Shown here: one piece after another, positions 21,220 to 33,218 of the stretch | Position numbering within the stretch: position 1 is the stretch's first letter | Layout: the number at the start of each line of letters is the position of its first letter | NCBI GenBank assembly: GCA_017163975.1 | Contig: JAFFSR010000240.1 | Coordinates: forward strand, 1,612,001-1,676,000 | Direction of reading: 5' to 3' | From: Anastatus disparis | Lineage: Eukaryota > Arthropoda > Insecta > Hymenoptera > Eupelmidae | Length of the DNA: 64,000 nucleotides | The notes under the pieces: generated by a model | The model's database searches: none | Seen by the model: only the letters and a program-made list of their open reading frames with translations | What the model was told of the DNA's origin: nothing | Made by a program: the position numbers and the translations under genes

Positions 21220-22408
21220 ATGTTAAAAAATTACTTTAGCAAGATAAATGATACTCTCTATGATACTATAAAGAATTTCATAAGGGATCCTGAAAAAAGT
21301 ACTGTCGATAATCCCAAAAAGGATTCTTCCAAGAATCCTGAAAAAAGTATTATTGATAATCTCACAAAATATTCTTCAGAGGATCCTGAAAAAAGTACTG
21401 TCGATAATCACACAAAGGATTCTTCAGAGGATCCTGAAGAGTATAATCAAAGAGTTTTAAGTATTATGTTTCTAGTGAACTTATCGTGTATAACGTTACT
21501 TTGGTTAGGATTGGCTATTTATGGTACGTAATAATTTTACTAATATTTTGTTGTATCATTAATAATGAAATAAACCAAAATCATCGTTGGATTTTTTTCA
21601 GTTAACATACAACCAAACAATTCAAACCATGAAAATTCGGTTAAACCATTCTCAAAAGAATTGAATGCAACACCAGATAAACAGATTCTAAGTAGTCAAG
21701 AAACGCTTGATAATGTACACTATTTTAATTTCTTATCGCTCATAGTTGATGATTATTTTATGACGGTAATAGAATTAATAATAATTGGTTTAACGCTCCT
21801 TTACATTTATATTCCTCATAAATCAGTTAATTTTCTTATAATAAGTGCATTGCTTTACCTCATTGTACAAGTAATTATTCAAATCATCATGAGTTGTTAT
21901 TTCATAATTGACGAAATAAAAGAATCAACAGTGCCAGACTTTGAAACTGTAATAACTGTTATTATAAAGACTATTTCTCCACATTTAATAAATTTATGTT
22001 TTATCTGTACATCAGTATTAATCAAATTTAGTCCAGAAAAAGAAATTAAGAAAGCAACAGAAGTTGTGAAGAATACATTCAGGTAATAAAATTAATCGAA
22101 AAATCATGAAAACAGAATAATAATTAAACAAATATTTTAATTGGTTTCTTTTTTAGGGTTTTATTACATTTTCCAGCATTGCTTGCATTAGAAATTATTA
22201 TTTCAATAATATGTACGGGAATTATTTATATAACGTATATTTCTTTATGTTCAGAATCAGCCAATTTGGTAATTATGTATTTAATGATTTTAAGCGCATT
22301 ATTTTTATTTTCATTTATTGTCAGTTTCGGTTTCTTGATGGTTTATGAGAATGCCAAGACGTGGATACTACTGAAAGGAAAATCAATTTCATCCATAACA
22401 TTCAACAG
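21220..22408 (+). CDS. Unknown multi-pass membrane protein, three coding exons (joined by phase)
   Basis: Exons 21220-21523, 21602-22082 and 22157-22408 are joined by consensus splice sites (TATG|GTACGT … TTTTTCAG|TTAAC; TTCAG|GTAATA … TTTTTTAG|GGTTT). The reading phase is kept at both joins. A further acceptor, TTATTATAG at 21200, precedes the ATG and implies an untranslated first exon. The product is ~345 residues. An N-terminal hydrophilic part contains three 16-residue repeats; then there are about six hydrophobic segments: FLVNLSCITLLWLGLAIYG, a VIELIIIGLTLLYIYI segment, FLIISALLYLIVQVIIQII, a SPHLINLCFICTSVLI segment, LLALEIIISIICTGIIYITY and YLMILSALFLFSFIVSFGF. Exon 3 ends at phase 2 (AG|GTAATC). 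A small terminal exon at 22515-22542 (after TTATGCAG) would fit the phase and stop after nine residues. Alternatively it splices to exons near 24.9 kb. I recognise no receptor or transporter signature. Confidence 0.68.
21286..21429 (+). repeat. Three coding 48-bp tandem repeats
   Basis: Three in-frame units of 48 bases encode DPEKSTVDNPKKDSSK, NPEKSIIDNLTKYSSE and DPEKSTVDNHTKDSSE, with a fourth started (DPEE). The differences are mostly at second-half positions. The repeats make the cytoplasmic or luminal N-terminal tail of the membrane protein, and copy number is likely to vary between individuals. Confidence 0.92.
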
Positions 22409-22984
22409 GTAATCAAAGTTACAATTTATTTTGAAATGTAGACAAAATTCTGAAAAATATAATACTTTTCTTATTGTAAAAGAAAAAAAAATTTCGAATA
22501 AAATAATTATGCAGACACTCAATTGAAAATTTCTATCAATAACATTGTAACATTTATATAATACAATTAACGTAACGTAATAATTTTGATAAGAAATAAA
22601 AAAAAACGCTGCCAAGTGCTTTGGCGGAATGCTTTCTCATAGAGCTCTTTGAGTTTCATTATTTTTTTATATTTATTTAAATGTGCTTTTAATATAAAAA
22701 AATTGTCCATCATTAATATTTATTCATTTTGTACTTTATAAATTTTGAATATATATGCTAGTTAATTGCCTTTTCAACATTTTGTTTGGGTTAAATGTTA
22801 GCTTTTAAAGTGTTTAATTTTGTTGACTTTAGCTAGCCTTATACATAGGTTCGAATTTATTATTTTTGTTATCTTGTGGATATCTTTTTATCACGACTAA
22901 GCTTGGTAAATCCAAGTAGTCAATTTTAGTAACGGTAATTAAATTCAGTAGTACTATTATAAATTTTCAAGAGTAACTCAGAAA

Positions 22985-24610
22985 ACAAAAGAAGTGATCA
23001 AAAAGCTACGCTGATAAAATTATTTATTTAAAACTTGGTTTATAAAGACAGTAGCAAATAACTTGTATACAAATTTTAGAGTAATTCTATCAAGTACTTT
23101 ACGTAAAATGGAAAAATACTGAAATATGAAAATTTTTTAAGAAAATTTTTAAAATTTTCTAAAAAGAAAACTACGCTAAAAAGATCGGTTTATAAAAGTT
23201 ATCCTTCTTTTGGCAGATGCAAATTATTCCCATGGAAATCTCAAAGCAAACTCATCAATTAACTTACGTAAAATACAAAAAAAAATTAAAAATCGAAAAT
23301 TTTTTCAAATTCTTAAAATGGCTCTATAATAAAAAAAATACACTATGAATACAAATTTTCTATAGCTTCCCGCCTAGTTATACAAAAACATAGATGGTAT
23401 ACAAAATTTGAAGCAAATCCATAGAGTAATTTTCGAGATCTAACTGGTTAAATAAATAACATTTTCTTTTCAAAATTTCTTTTTAAAATTTTAAAAATGC
23501 TCTAAAATTAAAACTACGCTATGAAAATCAATTTTTGAAAATTTCCCTTCTTTTGGCAGTCGCAAATAATTTCCCTGTAATTTTTAGAACAAATCTATCG
23601 AGTACTTTACGTAGAATAAAAAAAAATAAGAAAAGAAGAATCGATATTTTTTTTTAAATCTTTAAAATTCTCTAAAATTGTAACCACGCTAAGAAAATTA
23701 GTTTCCAAAAGCTTATTTTTTTCAGACAATAGCGAATTAATTGTATGAAAATTTTGGAGAAAATTTATAGTATGGTTAACGCATAAAAGAAAATAAATGA
23801 AAAATAAAAATTTTTTAGAAAATTTTCAAAGTGCTCTAAAATTAAAACTGCGCTGAGAAAATTAGTATTCCAAAGCTTGTTTTCTTCAGATAGTAGCGAA
23901 TTAATTGCATACAAATTTTGGAGCAAATCAATCGAATGGTTTTCGTAAAATAGAAAAAAATTAAAAATTAAAATTTTTTTAAAAATTTTAAAAATGCTCT
24001 AAAATTAAAAGTGCGCTAAGAAAATTAGTTTACAAAATTTTTAATAATTTTGGCAGTCGAAATAAAGTTCCATACAAATTTTCGAACAAATTCTTCGAGT
24101 AGTTTACGTAAAATACAAAAAAATGAAAAATCGAAATTTTTTAAAAATTCTTAAAATGATTCTAAAAAAAAACTGCGCTAAAAAAACCAATTCTCAATAG
24201 CTTCCGCACCAGTTCATCAAAAAATTGAATTGTATGGAAAATTTGAAGTAAATCCATCGAGTAGTTTTTAAGATTTTATTGGCTTAATAAATAGAAACAT
24301 TTTTTTCAAAAATTTCAAAATGCTCTAAAATTAAAACTGAGCTAAGAAAATCAGTTTTTAAAAATTTATTTTATCCGGGCAATCAGAAATAAATTCCATG
24401 CAAATTTTGAAGCAAATTCATCGAGTAGTAAACAAAAAAAAACCAAAAAACCAAAAATCGAATTTTTTTTTTTTTTTTTTAAAAAACTTTAAAATGAAAA
24501 CTAAGCTGGAAGAACCAAATTATCAATAGCTTCCCAGCAAGTTAGTCACAAAACTAAATTCCATGCAAAATTAGAAGCAAATCCATCGAGTAGTTCTCGA
24601 GATACAGTTT
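22985..24610. repeat. Degenerate ~165-bp tandem array
   Basis: A recurring anchor like CTAAAATTAAAACTACGCTA followed by AGAAAATCAG returns near 23006, 23171, 23340, 23514, 23687, 23850, 24011, 24171, 24339 and 24500, a spacing of about 160-174 bases. Each unit then has a GCAAATT…TCGAGTAGTTTACGTAAAAT block. Two unit types are visible: one contains TTTTGGCAGTCGCAAAT and the other CTTCCCGCCTAGTTA. This suggests an old higher-order arrangement. Confidence 0.85.
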
Positions 24611-24628
24611 ACTAACTGAATTCATACA

Positions 24629-24656
24629 TCCACACACACACACACACACACACATA
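24629..24656. repeat. CA microsatellite
   Basis: About twelve CA units near the right end of the repeat-bearing element, followed by CATACATACAGACATT. Confidence 0.95.
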
Positions 24657-24907
24657 CATACAGACATTTTCTGGAAACCACTTTTTTCGACTCACCGAGT
24701 TCAAATATGTACAAATTAATGAAAAAATAGAAAAAAATTTTTTTTACCTATACAATGCTTTCTCTATGAGAAAGCAAAACCGGATATTATTTTATAATTT
24801 AATTTAATAATCATATAAAAAATAAAATTTGTCACTGAAAATTAGTAAATATTTGTTTAAAATATTCTCCTATTTAAACTAATTATGATGATATTATTTC
24901 ACGCTAG

Positions 24908-25461
24908 AATTCAACTTTGCATTCGAGATATCACTTTTGATATACGGCTTAGATTATATTTTCATACATTGTTATATTCTTAACTATTTTGAAAAATCTA
25001 ATCAGCACGCAATAAAAGAGATGTTTTATGGAGGTCCTGAAAGTTCGAGTGATAGTGTGACTTATACTACACTCTTGTTTTGTTTAGTAGTATTACCCAT
25101 GTTAAAAACCGTTTTAAGTATTTCAGCAGCAGCAACGAAAATTGAAATGAAGAATTATCAAGACAAAAAGGAATTAAAAAGTAATAACTATACAAGTAAG
25201 TCATTTGTAATTACTTCGTGAAATGATAAATAGTTAAATTCAAACAAAAAATAATTAATTTATATTAAATATTAAATATTAATTTATATTTTTATTAATC
25301 ATTAAAGATTGCTTATTGTATTGTATTTATATTAAATGTTAAAAATTGCTTATTGTTTCTTTTTACTTCAATTCATTTTTATATTAATAGAGGTGATTTA
25401 TTCTTTTTATAAAAACAAATGGATTTATTTGAGTTTTTTGTCTTTGAATCCAACAAATTGA
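24908..25461 (+). CDS. Two further membrane-protein exons, possibly the 3' end of the gene at 21.2 kb
   Basis: Exon 24908-25195 follows an acceptor CACGCTAG and ends at a strong donor, ACAA|GTAAGT. It encodes a product containing IYGLDYIFIHCYILNYF, a hydrophilic loop (FEKSNQHAIKEMFYGGPESS) and a hydrophobic segment LLFCLVVLPMLKTVLSISAA. It joins in phase to exon 25391-25461 (acceptor ATTAATAG), which adds KVIYSFYKNKWIYLSFLSL and a stop. The acceptor at 24908 needs an incoming phase of 1, whereas exon 3 of the upstream gene leaves phase 2. So either a small exon of 3n+2 bases lies unseen in the repeat-filled intron, or these are exons of a separate or broken gene. Orientation, spacing and membrane character favour one gene. 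Confidence 0.5.
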
Positions 25462-27482
25462 ATTTTTCGCACACTCATATCAATGTATAATGGAATACGG
25501 TCACTTATCAGGCTTTTGGTACATTCAAAATCATAATACTTGCCATCGGAGCGTTCTCGCGCTCCTTGGTTACGTCTTGACTCTTTCCATTTATATCAAT
25601 ATTGGCTTTACAGTATTCCCCATATCTTTATTATTTTATTTTACTCATTGCTTCTTACTTCCCTTATAAAATTTTTCCCATTTTGCAATCGTCCAAGGCA
25701 AAAGTTGTAGAGAGAGAGAGAAAAATGCAGATAATGTCAGTGGAATAAATCTTAAGGAAAATCTTCTTTGACATAAGTAAATGAATTAGGTTTTTCTGTC
25801 GAAATATTCCAAACTTATTACATCTCACACTCACATCGTCAAATAGGTGACCCATTTAAAGGACTCACGAGGGGCCTGAACATACTTTTAAAAAAAGCCC
25901 ATTAGTGCAGAAATTCTTCGATAGAATGCTCTTACAAAAAAAAAAACATTCGAATCCTAAAGACAATTTTTTTACCAAAATATCAGTAACTGAATGGTTT
26001 TTCTTTATTAAAAAAAAATATCACAAGATGAAAAAGTTTGAACGTGAAGTAACTCTTTTATAAGGAAAACACCAAGAAAATAATATAAATGGGTTCAAGG
26101 GTTCTCGGTGTCATATTTATCGAAAAGCTAAGGTTAAGTATCAATCCCTGGATATATTTTTTGAAAAAAATATATATAAATTCTAAATGTAGAGTACGAA
26201 ACACAAATTAGTTAATACCTACTGGTTAATCAATTATTTTTATAATAAATTAAAATTTTTTAACATTCCTGTTTAATATTGACATAAATATTAGTTTACT
26301 ATCATTAAAAAACATATGCCATTTCTGTCAAAAGTTTCGCGATAAAAATATTTAATTTTGAAATTTAATATCAATAAAAAGATTAGACTAAAAATTTGAG
26401 TCTTTTAACATGTTATACTTATAATTTTATTAATTAACTTAATATAACAAAAAGATACATTTTAAAGGAATCGGTAACTACTTTTTGAAATCGTAAAAAT
26501 TTACCATTATTTACTATTCTTGAAAATTTTGAAGATTAAACGAGCAGATTACAATTGACATTGGAACTTCGATATTTATTCTCGTTTTTTATTTATATAA
26601 AATATTTTAAAGGAAAAAACGAATGAAAGATAGTATCGCTTTGCTTCATTATTTTTAAATGCAAGTTCACATTTTATTGGATTGTGAAATTGCACAACGT
26701 GCTTTTTTGCTCTAACAACTTTTAAAATCGTCTCTCGTGCTCATTACAGAAATGAGCACAATGGTTTTCCAGTTTCATTTTAATGTTGACGAAAATAATG
26801 GCTTTCATATTCATAATATTCATAAATTTCTTTGAAATTAACTTGCTTTGATACGAATACAAATATAATTTATAAATTATTTCAAATATTTGATTATTGA
26901 CAACAAATAAATCTACATAGAAAAAATCATTCAAAATGAATATCAAATATACTCAACAAAACTATTCATTACCAAATAAACAATTTACTAATTTTCATTA
27001 ATTTTACAAAAAGTATTACTATCATAGTGTTTTCTTTCATGACTCAATTAAATCGATTTAAAGAAAAAAATATCAATACATGTTTTTTTGACTGTTTTTC
27101 TAAAATATACTTCGATTTGTTTAGAATCAATTTGTAAAATTAGTGATAACAAACAGCATGTTTATTATTGCATTAACATAGTTTATGTTGTCCTCATATT
27201 TTCGAATTTATTCTTTCAGTTTTACTACACTATTGCATCCTTAGTACATGCAAATATATCTGCATACAAATGCATCCGATATATACAAATGAATATTTTA
27301 GTGCGTACAAGTGTATTCGGTTCATAAAAATGTAATTAATGCATAAAAAAGTGTATTCTAAATACGAAAATGCACCTGATGCAAAATAAGTAATCAGGAA
27401 ATAGAAGTACATCCAGTACGGATAATTTCATTCAATACGTACATAAAAATCTGCTATTTTTCATGTTTAAAAAGTATTTTTG
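25462..27482. other. AT-rich intergenic DNA without assignable features
   Basis: AATAAA-like signals are frequent and uninformative here. Short frames at 25664-25855, 26722-26946 and 27088-27327 look like chance. Near 27240-27420 there is a loose periodicity of ATGCAnnnn… TACnnnnGTG phrases, but no clear unit. Confidence 0.45.
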
Positions 27483-27486
27483 TTAA

Positions 27487-27692
27487 GGCGACCTCGGAGT
27501 TTAGGTTTGGTTTCATTTTTTAGTTTACAAATCACTCCTTTAAAATATAAGATTTTTCAGATTTTTTAATTTTTCACCATTGTTTGAAAACTATAGAATG
27601 GTTAAAAACTTAAAAAACCAAAAAATTTTACAAACTTAAAACGTAATTTGTAAACTACGAAATGGAAATTTAGCCTAACTTCCGAAGTCGCC
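27487..27692. mobile_element. TTAA-flanked MITE, family 2, second copy
   Basis: A 206 bp element starting GGCGACCTCGGAG and ending …TTCCGAAGTCGCC, flanked by TTAA (27483-27486 and 27693-27696). It is the same length and plan as 13066-13270, with arm changes on both sides that make the hairpin less perfect. This implies an older insertion or independent drift. Confidence 0.88.
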
Positions 27693-27787
27693 TTAAGTTA
27701 CGTTCATTTTTATAACAGAATTGATTTTGAGGTTATGAAAGCTCCAACTAAAAATATATTACTAAAGAGTGTATTAACATTGGAATT

Positions 27788-27983
27788 GAGGTCTTCGGTA
27801 GCTCATTCGGTAGAGCGATCGATTCGTAACCCGAGGGGTCCGAATTCGATTCCCACTCTCGGCTGATTGATTCAAACACCGCTGTACATTACATGTGCTT
27901 TGTTCAAAAACATATTGAAAACCTCCGTTGTTAATTAGCATCGTAAGGATAGCATAAATACAGCGACGTTAAATAAAATTAAA
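27788..27983 (+). mobile_element. tRNA-derived SINE, copy 3
   Basis: A complete copy: A-box-like TAGCTCATTCGGTAGAGCG, B-box-like GAATTCGATTCCC, the body through TTAATTAGCATCG, and the tail GACGTTAAATAAAATTAAA. It sits 95 bases right of the TTAA MITE. Confidence 0.9.
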
Positions 27984-29085
27984 GTTAGATAGTTTTTAAA
28001 TAAGAATTTTCCTCTTAAATTTTTGAAAGATTTTTTGGATTAAAAATACAAACATTTGCTAATTTTTGCTAAATAGAGCAATTCAGTTTTCATTATATAA
28101 TTAAAATTACCAAGCGTTAAAATCTAGAATCAAATTTGTGATTCAATGCTCTGACACTTTTCTATAACCAGTAACAGTACATTTAATTATTGAAATTTTA
28201 AATACATTTTTATTTTTTAATTTATATGAATATCTTTTATGCTTTATTTATTACAAAACGAACATATTTTTCTAATTCCTAAATAATAATAATAAAATTT
28301 AATTCCTTCATATTTCCTTTCTATACTGTTTAAGAAAATAAAAATTCAGTCCAAAAATGAAACAAAAACCACTTGTATAGCAATTCATCACGAATATTTT
28401 CTTTCATCTTAAGCAATAATTCTTGATTCTATCCAATAAAACTCATCCAAGACTATATTACATCTCTAAAGTCAAGTTAAAAAGGCATTCAACCATATTT
28501 ATATATAGCTCATATACGAAAAATGAAATAGATGGTTTAAAAAAAAAAGAAATGCATCAAGGAAACAAATAACTTTGTTCGTATAGATGGTATAGAAGGA
28601 GATAGAAACAAACAACTATAAGATGAGAATACAATAAGGCTCGCATAACGTTCATATCAAATTTTACATTGATTGTATGTGGTTATTTTTAAAGAAAGAA
28701 TAATATAATATTTACAACATTATTAAACATTTATAAATGAAGTGGTATAATAAATAAAACATTTGATAAAAACGTTTTTGGTAAGATATAAGTGAACTTA
28801 TTATTATCGTAATCTATACGCAAATAAATCTTTCGAATATAGTATATTTTATTTCAAAAATTTCAAGCATTTGTTATTATTTTTTTTCAATCTCAATAGT
28901 TCTTCTTTTTGATTATTTATTTAAAATCACATCAACAATTAGATGGACAATTTAAATATTAACTGTCCGATTGATCAAAAAACTATGGATGGATAATTTT
29001 TGCAATAAAAAAATAAAAGGTCGAAATCAAGTTTAAATTAAGTACATATAATAATTGAATAATTATAAAATTTTAATAATTTATT

Positions 29086-29281
29086 ATGAGGTTGTCAGTG
29101 GTTCAGTTGGTAGAATGATGGATCGATAATCTTGAGGTCTCGAGTTCAAATCTCGATTTCGGCCGATCGATACAAGCACCACTGTACTTTACATGTGCTT
29201 TGCTCAAAACACACCAATGACCTCCGCTGCTAATTAGCATCGTAATAATGGCATAAATACAGCAAGGTTAAATAAAAAAAA
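29086..29281 (+). mobile_element. tRNA-derived SINE, copy 4, with 8 bp TSD
   Basis: The head GTTGTCAGTGGTTCAGTTGG and the B-box-like GAGTTCAAATCTC are diverged. The body is present through CTAATTAGCATCG, and the tail is AAGGTTAAATAAAAAAA. AATTTATT flanks it at 29078-29085 and 29282-29289, as expected of LINE-type insertion, though an AT-only duplication is weak evidence. Confidence 0.86.
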
Positions 29282-29289
29282 AATTTATT

Positions 29290-30700
29290 GTACTTTAAAA
29301 AATATATAACTAGTTTATTAATAAAATCAGTCTGCATAATTTTTTGAAACAAAGATTTTGCGTATATATGATGAAAATATAAAGAAAATCGTTCATTATT
29401 CTTAATAAAAGTTTATAGTGAACTTGCATTAGAACTGGATTGACTACGCACGTGCGCCCATATTTTAAAAAGTTTCCTTTATAAAGAAGCTCTGCGAGAA
29501 AATGTCTCTATCTTTTCACAATTTTTCTAAGGATTCTGTCATTTTTCATAACATACGTTGGCAACCAACTGGAATGCTACAAACCATCATCATACTAATA
29601 TCCAAAGTCGAGAATATTATATTGAACAATAATTTTTTGATAGCGCTTGTGTGTCCAACGCTTAAGGCACAATTATAATTATATTATTTTTTTATTGTAT
29701 ATCATTTTATTAATAATTATATTATAAAATAAAAATTTTAATAAATAATAGATATTTTTTCATATGAATAAAGATCAAAATCATTTATTCAGAATCATTT
29801 ATATTGATTAAATTTGTAAATTTAATATGAGGTGAAAAAATTTGAATTCTAGCATTTTTATTATGCGTGATAGATCGAATCTACATTTTTTTAAGTGCTT
29901 TTCATAATAAGGAAAAATATATTATTAGCATTTTTTAAATGTTAAAATAATCTTACATTTATTATATGTTTAAATATACAGTATAATGAAAATTTTATCA
30001 TGTTTATGCATTTCACTCATTTTTCACAAAACATAATTGTTTACATTCGGGAAATAAATAAATTCAACTTTTGATTGTATAAATGATTAACATTTTCTTA
30101 TTTGGCTATTTAATTATTAATAGTCTCAATAATTTCAAGTAAAAAATAAACATAAATAGAAAAAATATGAAAATTCAATTTGATAATTGTAAAATGACTT
30201 AATTTTTTAAAAATAGAACGCTATATTTCGCAAAAAGCAAGTTTAATTTAAAATGTTGTTTATTTCTGGTTTTTTTTTCTAAAGTTTATTTTCAGATGAT
30301 CCTTTTTGAAATGAGAAAAGTCTAACTTTAATCCAACTAACTTACTAATGCAACCAACTTTTAATTTCATGTAACAAATGAAACTTTGTTATTAGATTTG
30401 TCATTTGCAAGCTAATGAGATTTTTAATAATCTTTTGATCTGATTTTTTAATAATAATTTTGCTTTAATCAAATGTAATTACATTATCGAATAATCATTA
30501 AAGTTATACTGCTGAAATTTTACTATTTAATAGTCCATTACAAATTTGTCAAAATAATTTTTTAATATATAATAATTTTCCACATTTCTAATAAAAATAA
30601 TAAAAAATCTATAAACTCAATTAACAAAGATCGTTTGTAAAAATAAGTATATGAATTTTAAATTATTAAAAATATAAATACAACATGGAGAAAATAATAT
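29290..30700. other. AT-rich intergenic DNA without assignable features
   Basis: A less AT-rich patch at 29440-29660 (ACTACGCACGTGCGCCC, CGTTGGCAACCAACTGG) stands out slightly but has no long open frame. The rest is AT-rich with nothing supportable. Confidence 0.45.
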
Positions 30701-30895
30701 TTTTTTTTTCTTATTTAACGTCATATTTATCTAATCATTGCGATACTAATTAACGACGAAGATCGTCAGTGTTTTTGTGAACAAAGCACGTGTAAAGTAC
30801 AGCAGTGCTTGTATCATTCTTCCGAGAGCGGGATTCAAACTCGGAACGTCGAGATTACGATATCATCGCTCAACCGAATGAGCCACAAAGACCTC
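30701..30895 (-). mobile_element. tRNA-derived SINE, copy 5 (reverse)
   Basis: Read on the minus strand, the head begins near 30895 (GAGGTCTTTGTGGCTCATTC). The B-box-like region is GAGTTTGAATCCCGCTCTCG. The body and the ATTAGTATCG segment follow, and the copy ends in a poly(T)/(A) tail at 30701-30712. Confidence 0.88.
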
Positions 30896-33218
30896 TAAAT
30901 AAAATATGAATAAAATAATAGAAACACACTATTATGGAAAGCAAAATACGTGACTAAAAAAATAACCAAGAAATAATGCACGTTTTACTAATAAAAATAG
31001 TATACACGTTCAGTTTTAAAAAATAAATAAAGCAAATAATATTAAGTTTATTTGTTGCAATTTTTAAGATAACTCACTGTTTTTTAAACGTGAACATAAA
31101 AAAACTAATTAAAATTGATAAAATAAAAATTTTGCATAATAGTTTGAGCTGCACAGTATTCGTAATCTTAAACTATAAAACTTTCTTTAAATTCTACGCT
31201 TCTCTCATTTTCTCCACATAGCCTATTTACTTGATTTACAGTCCTTCGCTTGTATCGCTTTTACGCATTGTAATATAAGTTTGAAGCTCTCTCTCTTTCT
31301 CTCTTCTACTACTGCTGATGGTCCACATCGTACTTTTAAGTCTCGCGCGTCGTAAAGCAAAAAGAGCACGCGCGCGCGCCTCAGATTTAAATTTCAATCG
31401 TAAAAACAAAAACGAGAGACGAAAGACAGGGAAAGGATATGATACTTTCTATATATATATATATTTCCTTATATCTTTCTTCGTTTTACGCTGTACACGA
31501 TTTTACGCTTCTAAAACTTGAATTGCCATGGATATATGGCTTATGCTTGAAAACGATCAGAAACGTCGTACTTTGACTGTCCTAGTTCTTCATTTTCTCT
31601 TTCCTTTTTTTTCCTCCTAAAGAGCTTAAAACTCTCATTTTACTTGAAAATTCGAAGCACTCGTTATATATATTATATCGACAGAGTAAAAGAAAAGGCT
31701 GAGGTTAAACAAAGATTTACAATGCATATATCTGTGTGAGCAGTCGATCCTAACGGCTCTCTTGACATTCATGAGCTTTGTGTGCATAAAAAAGTGATAA
31801 TAAATTTTTTTTACAACATTATACCACCATTATAAAAACCAAAATGTCTCGTTAAATAAAATCCAAAATTTTTTTTACAAATTATAATTTTTCTTTTTCT
31901 CAAAGCTTTTTGATTATTTTGCTTTTTAATAAATGGAAAGATAATAATAAACAATTTTTTGATTTTCTGAACAATATTATTTTTCAGTACTAAAAAATGT
32001 ATACATTTGATTATCATCGAAATCATTTTGATCTTTTTTGTATGTAATAGCTGCATCTATTCACGAAAGTTTTGTGAGAAAAATACAAAATAAATGCTTA
32101 TATCTTTCTATCTCAAGATGACATCGTTTGTGGTTTAATTTTCGTTAAATTTGAATTTTTCGTATGTACACCTCGATTGTAGTGTCTCAAGAACATTTCA
32201 GAAATACTAAAAGCACTCAACAAGTTTCATAAATGACGGTATGTTCAGCGAATATGATTTGATATTTCAACAATATAAGTTAGAACGGTTAAATTTCGTG
32301 AGTAAAATTCAATTGTTAAGAGCAATGTGATAATTAAAAGTTAAGGCCCAATATATCAAAGAATAAAAGTTTACCTTATTACCTTAGTAAAGAAAATAAA
32401 AATCATTGTTTATTAAAATTACAACTAAATTTTCGTTTTAAAGATTTCGTTATGATTTATATTCTTTATTATCAGCTCAACAACATAATTAAAAATTGAG
32501 TGTTGCCAATGGTATTTATCATAAATCTCATAAAGTAAAATATACGTTTTGATAATTCGAATTTTACATAACTTCAAGATACTTTATATCATCTAAAAGA
32601 AGAATTGCAATTGTGCTTTCATAATATTTTTTTCGCTATAACTTTCCAGTGTTATTCTTTACAATAATAATAATAGAATTTACCGTGATAGTTACAGTTC
32701 TTAGTGCACTGAACGGTTTGCGCGAATAGGGTTAGCTAAGAAGTTAGTGGATGATGAGCGAAGATTCTGCAAGCTCCATAGAGACCTTTTAATGGAATCA
32801 CGAATAGAGAAAATATATTTATACGTATATTATAATTCTTTATTGTAGATTACTGAAATTGCTCAGGTTGTAATGCTGTTAAAGATGGTTGTTAAATAAT
32901 TGACCACTTTTATTTTTATAATCTTTTTGTTTTTAAGGCAAATGAACATACGTGTTATACAATATAATCTAATTCACAGTATAATACAGTGTAATGACTG
33001 AAAGTTTAGTAGCTGATTATGTAACACGATTCGTTTTGTATTTTAATCATAGTAATAATTTATTTGTACTGATATAATTAAGAATCAAAACGAAAATCTT
33101 CTACACCAAGTGGATTCTTATTGGTTCTAAATTCAATTTTTTTGAGAGTACAATAATATTTGAATTCAAATAAAACTTGTCTACAGTCAGATTACAATGA
33201 ACATTAATAATTTTGTAA
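30896..33218. other. Mostly AT-rich DNA with a mixed-composition block at 31190-31800
   Basis: The block near 31230-31560 has a CT repeat (CTCTCTCTTTCTCTC), a GCGCGCGCGC tract and a TA microsatellite, and its composition would suit a promoter or 5' leader. No exon can be tied to it. The 67-codon frame at 31318-31521 crosses the GC and TA repeats and is probably chance. Elsewhere I see nothing. Confidence 0.4.

Larger units (their letters stand above)
22630..24776. mobile_element. 2.1 kb element with GCTTTCTC ends, largely made of internal tandem repeats
   Basis: The ends are inverse copies: TGCTTTCTCATAGAG at 22630 and CTCTATGAGAAAGCA at 24762-24776. The right end also folds on itself (GCTTTCTCTATGAGAAAGC). 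Between them are a ~350 bp unique lead, about ten degenerate ~165 bp repeats and a CA microsatellite, and no ORF. It lies between membrane-protein exon 3 and the exon at 24.9 kb. The short terminal repeats without a clear TSD leave the class open (DNA transposon or satellite-bearing element). Confidence 0.65.

Noticed and set aside
22985..24610. CRISPR-like array
   Set aside because: The periodic repeats are ~165 bp, degenerate and contiguous, without unique spacers, in a eukaryotic intron-like setting.
31318..31521. Arg/Ala-rich frame
   Set aside because: It is produced by a GCGCGC tract and a TA microsatellite; there is no other support.
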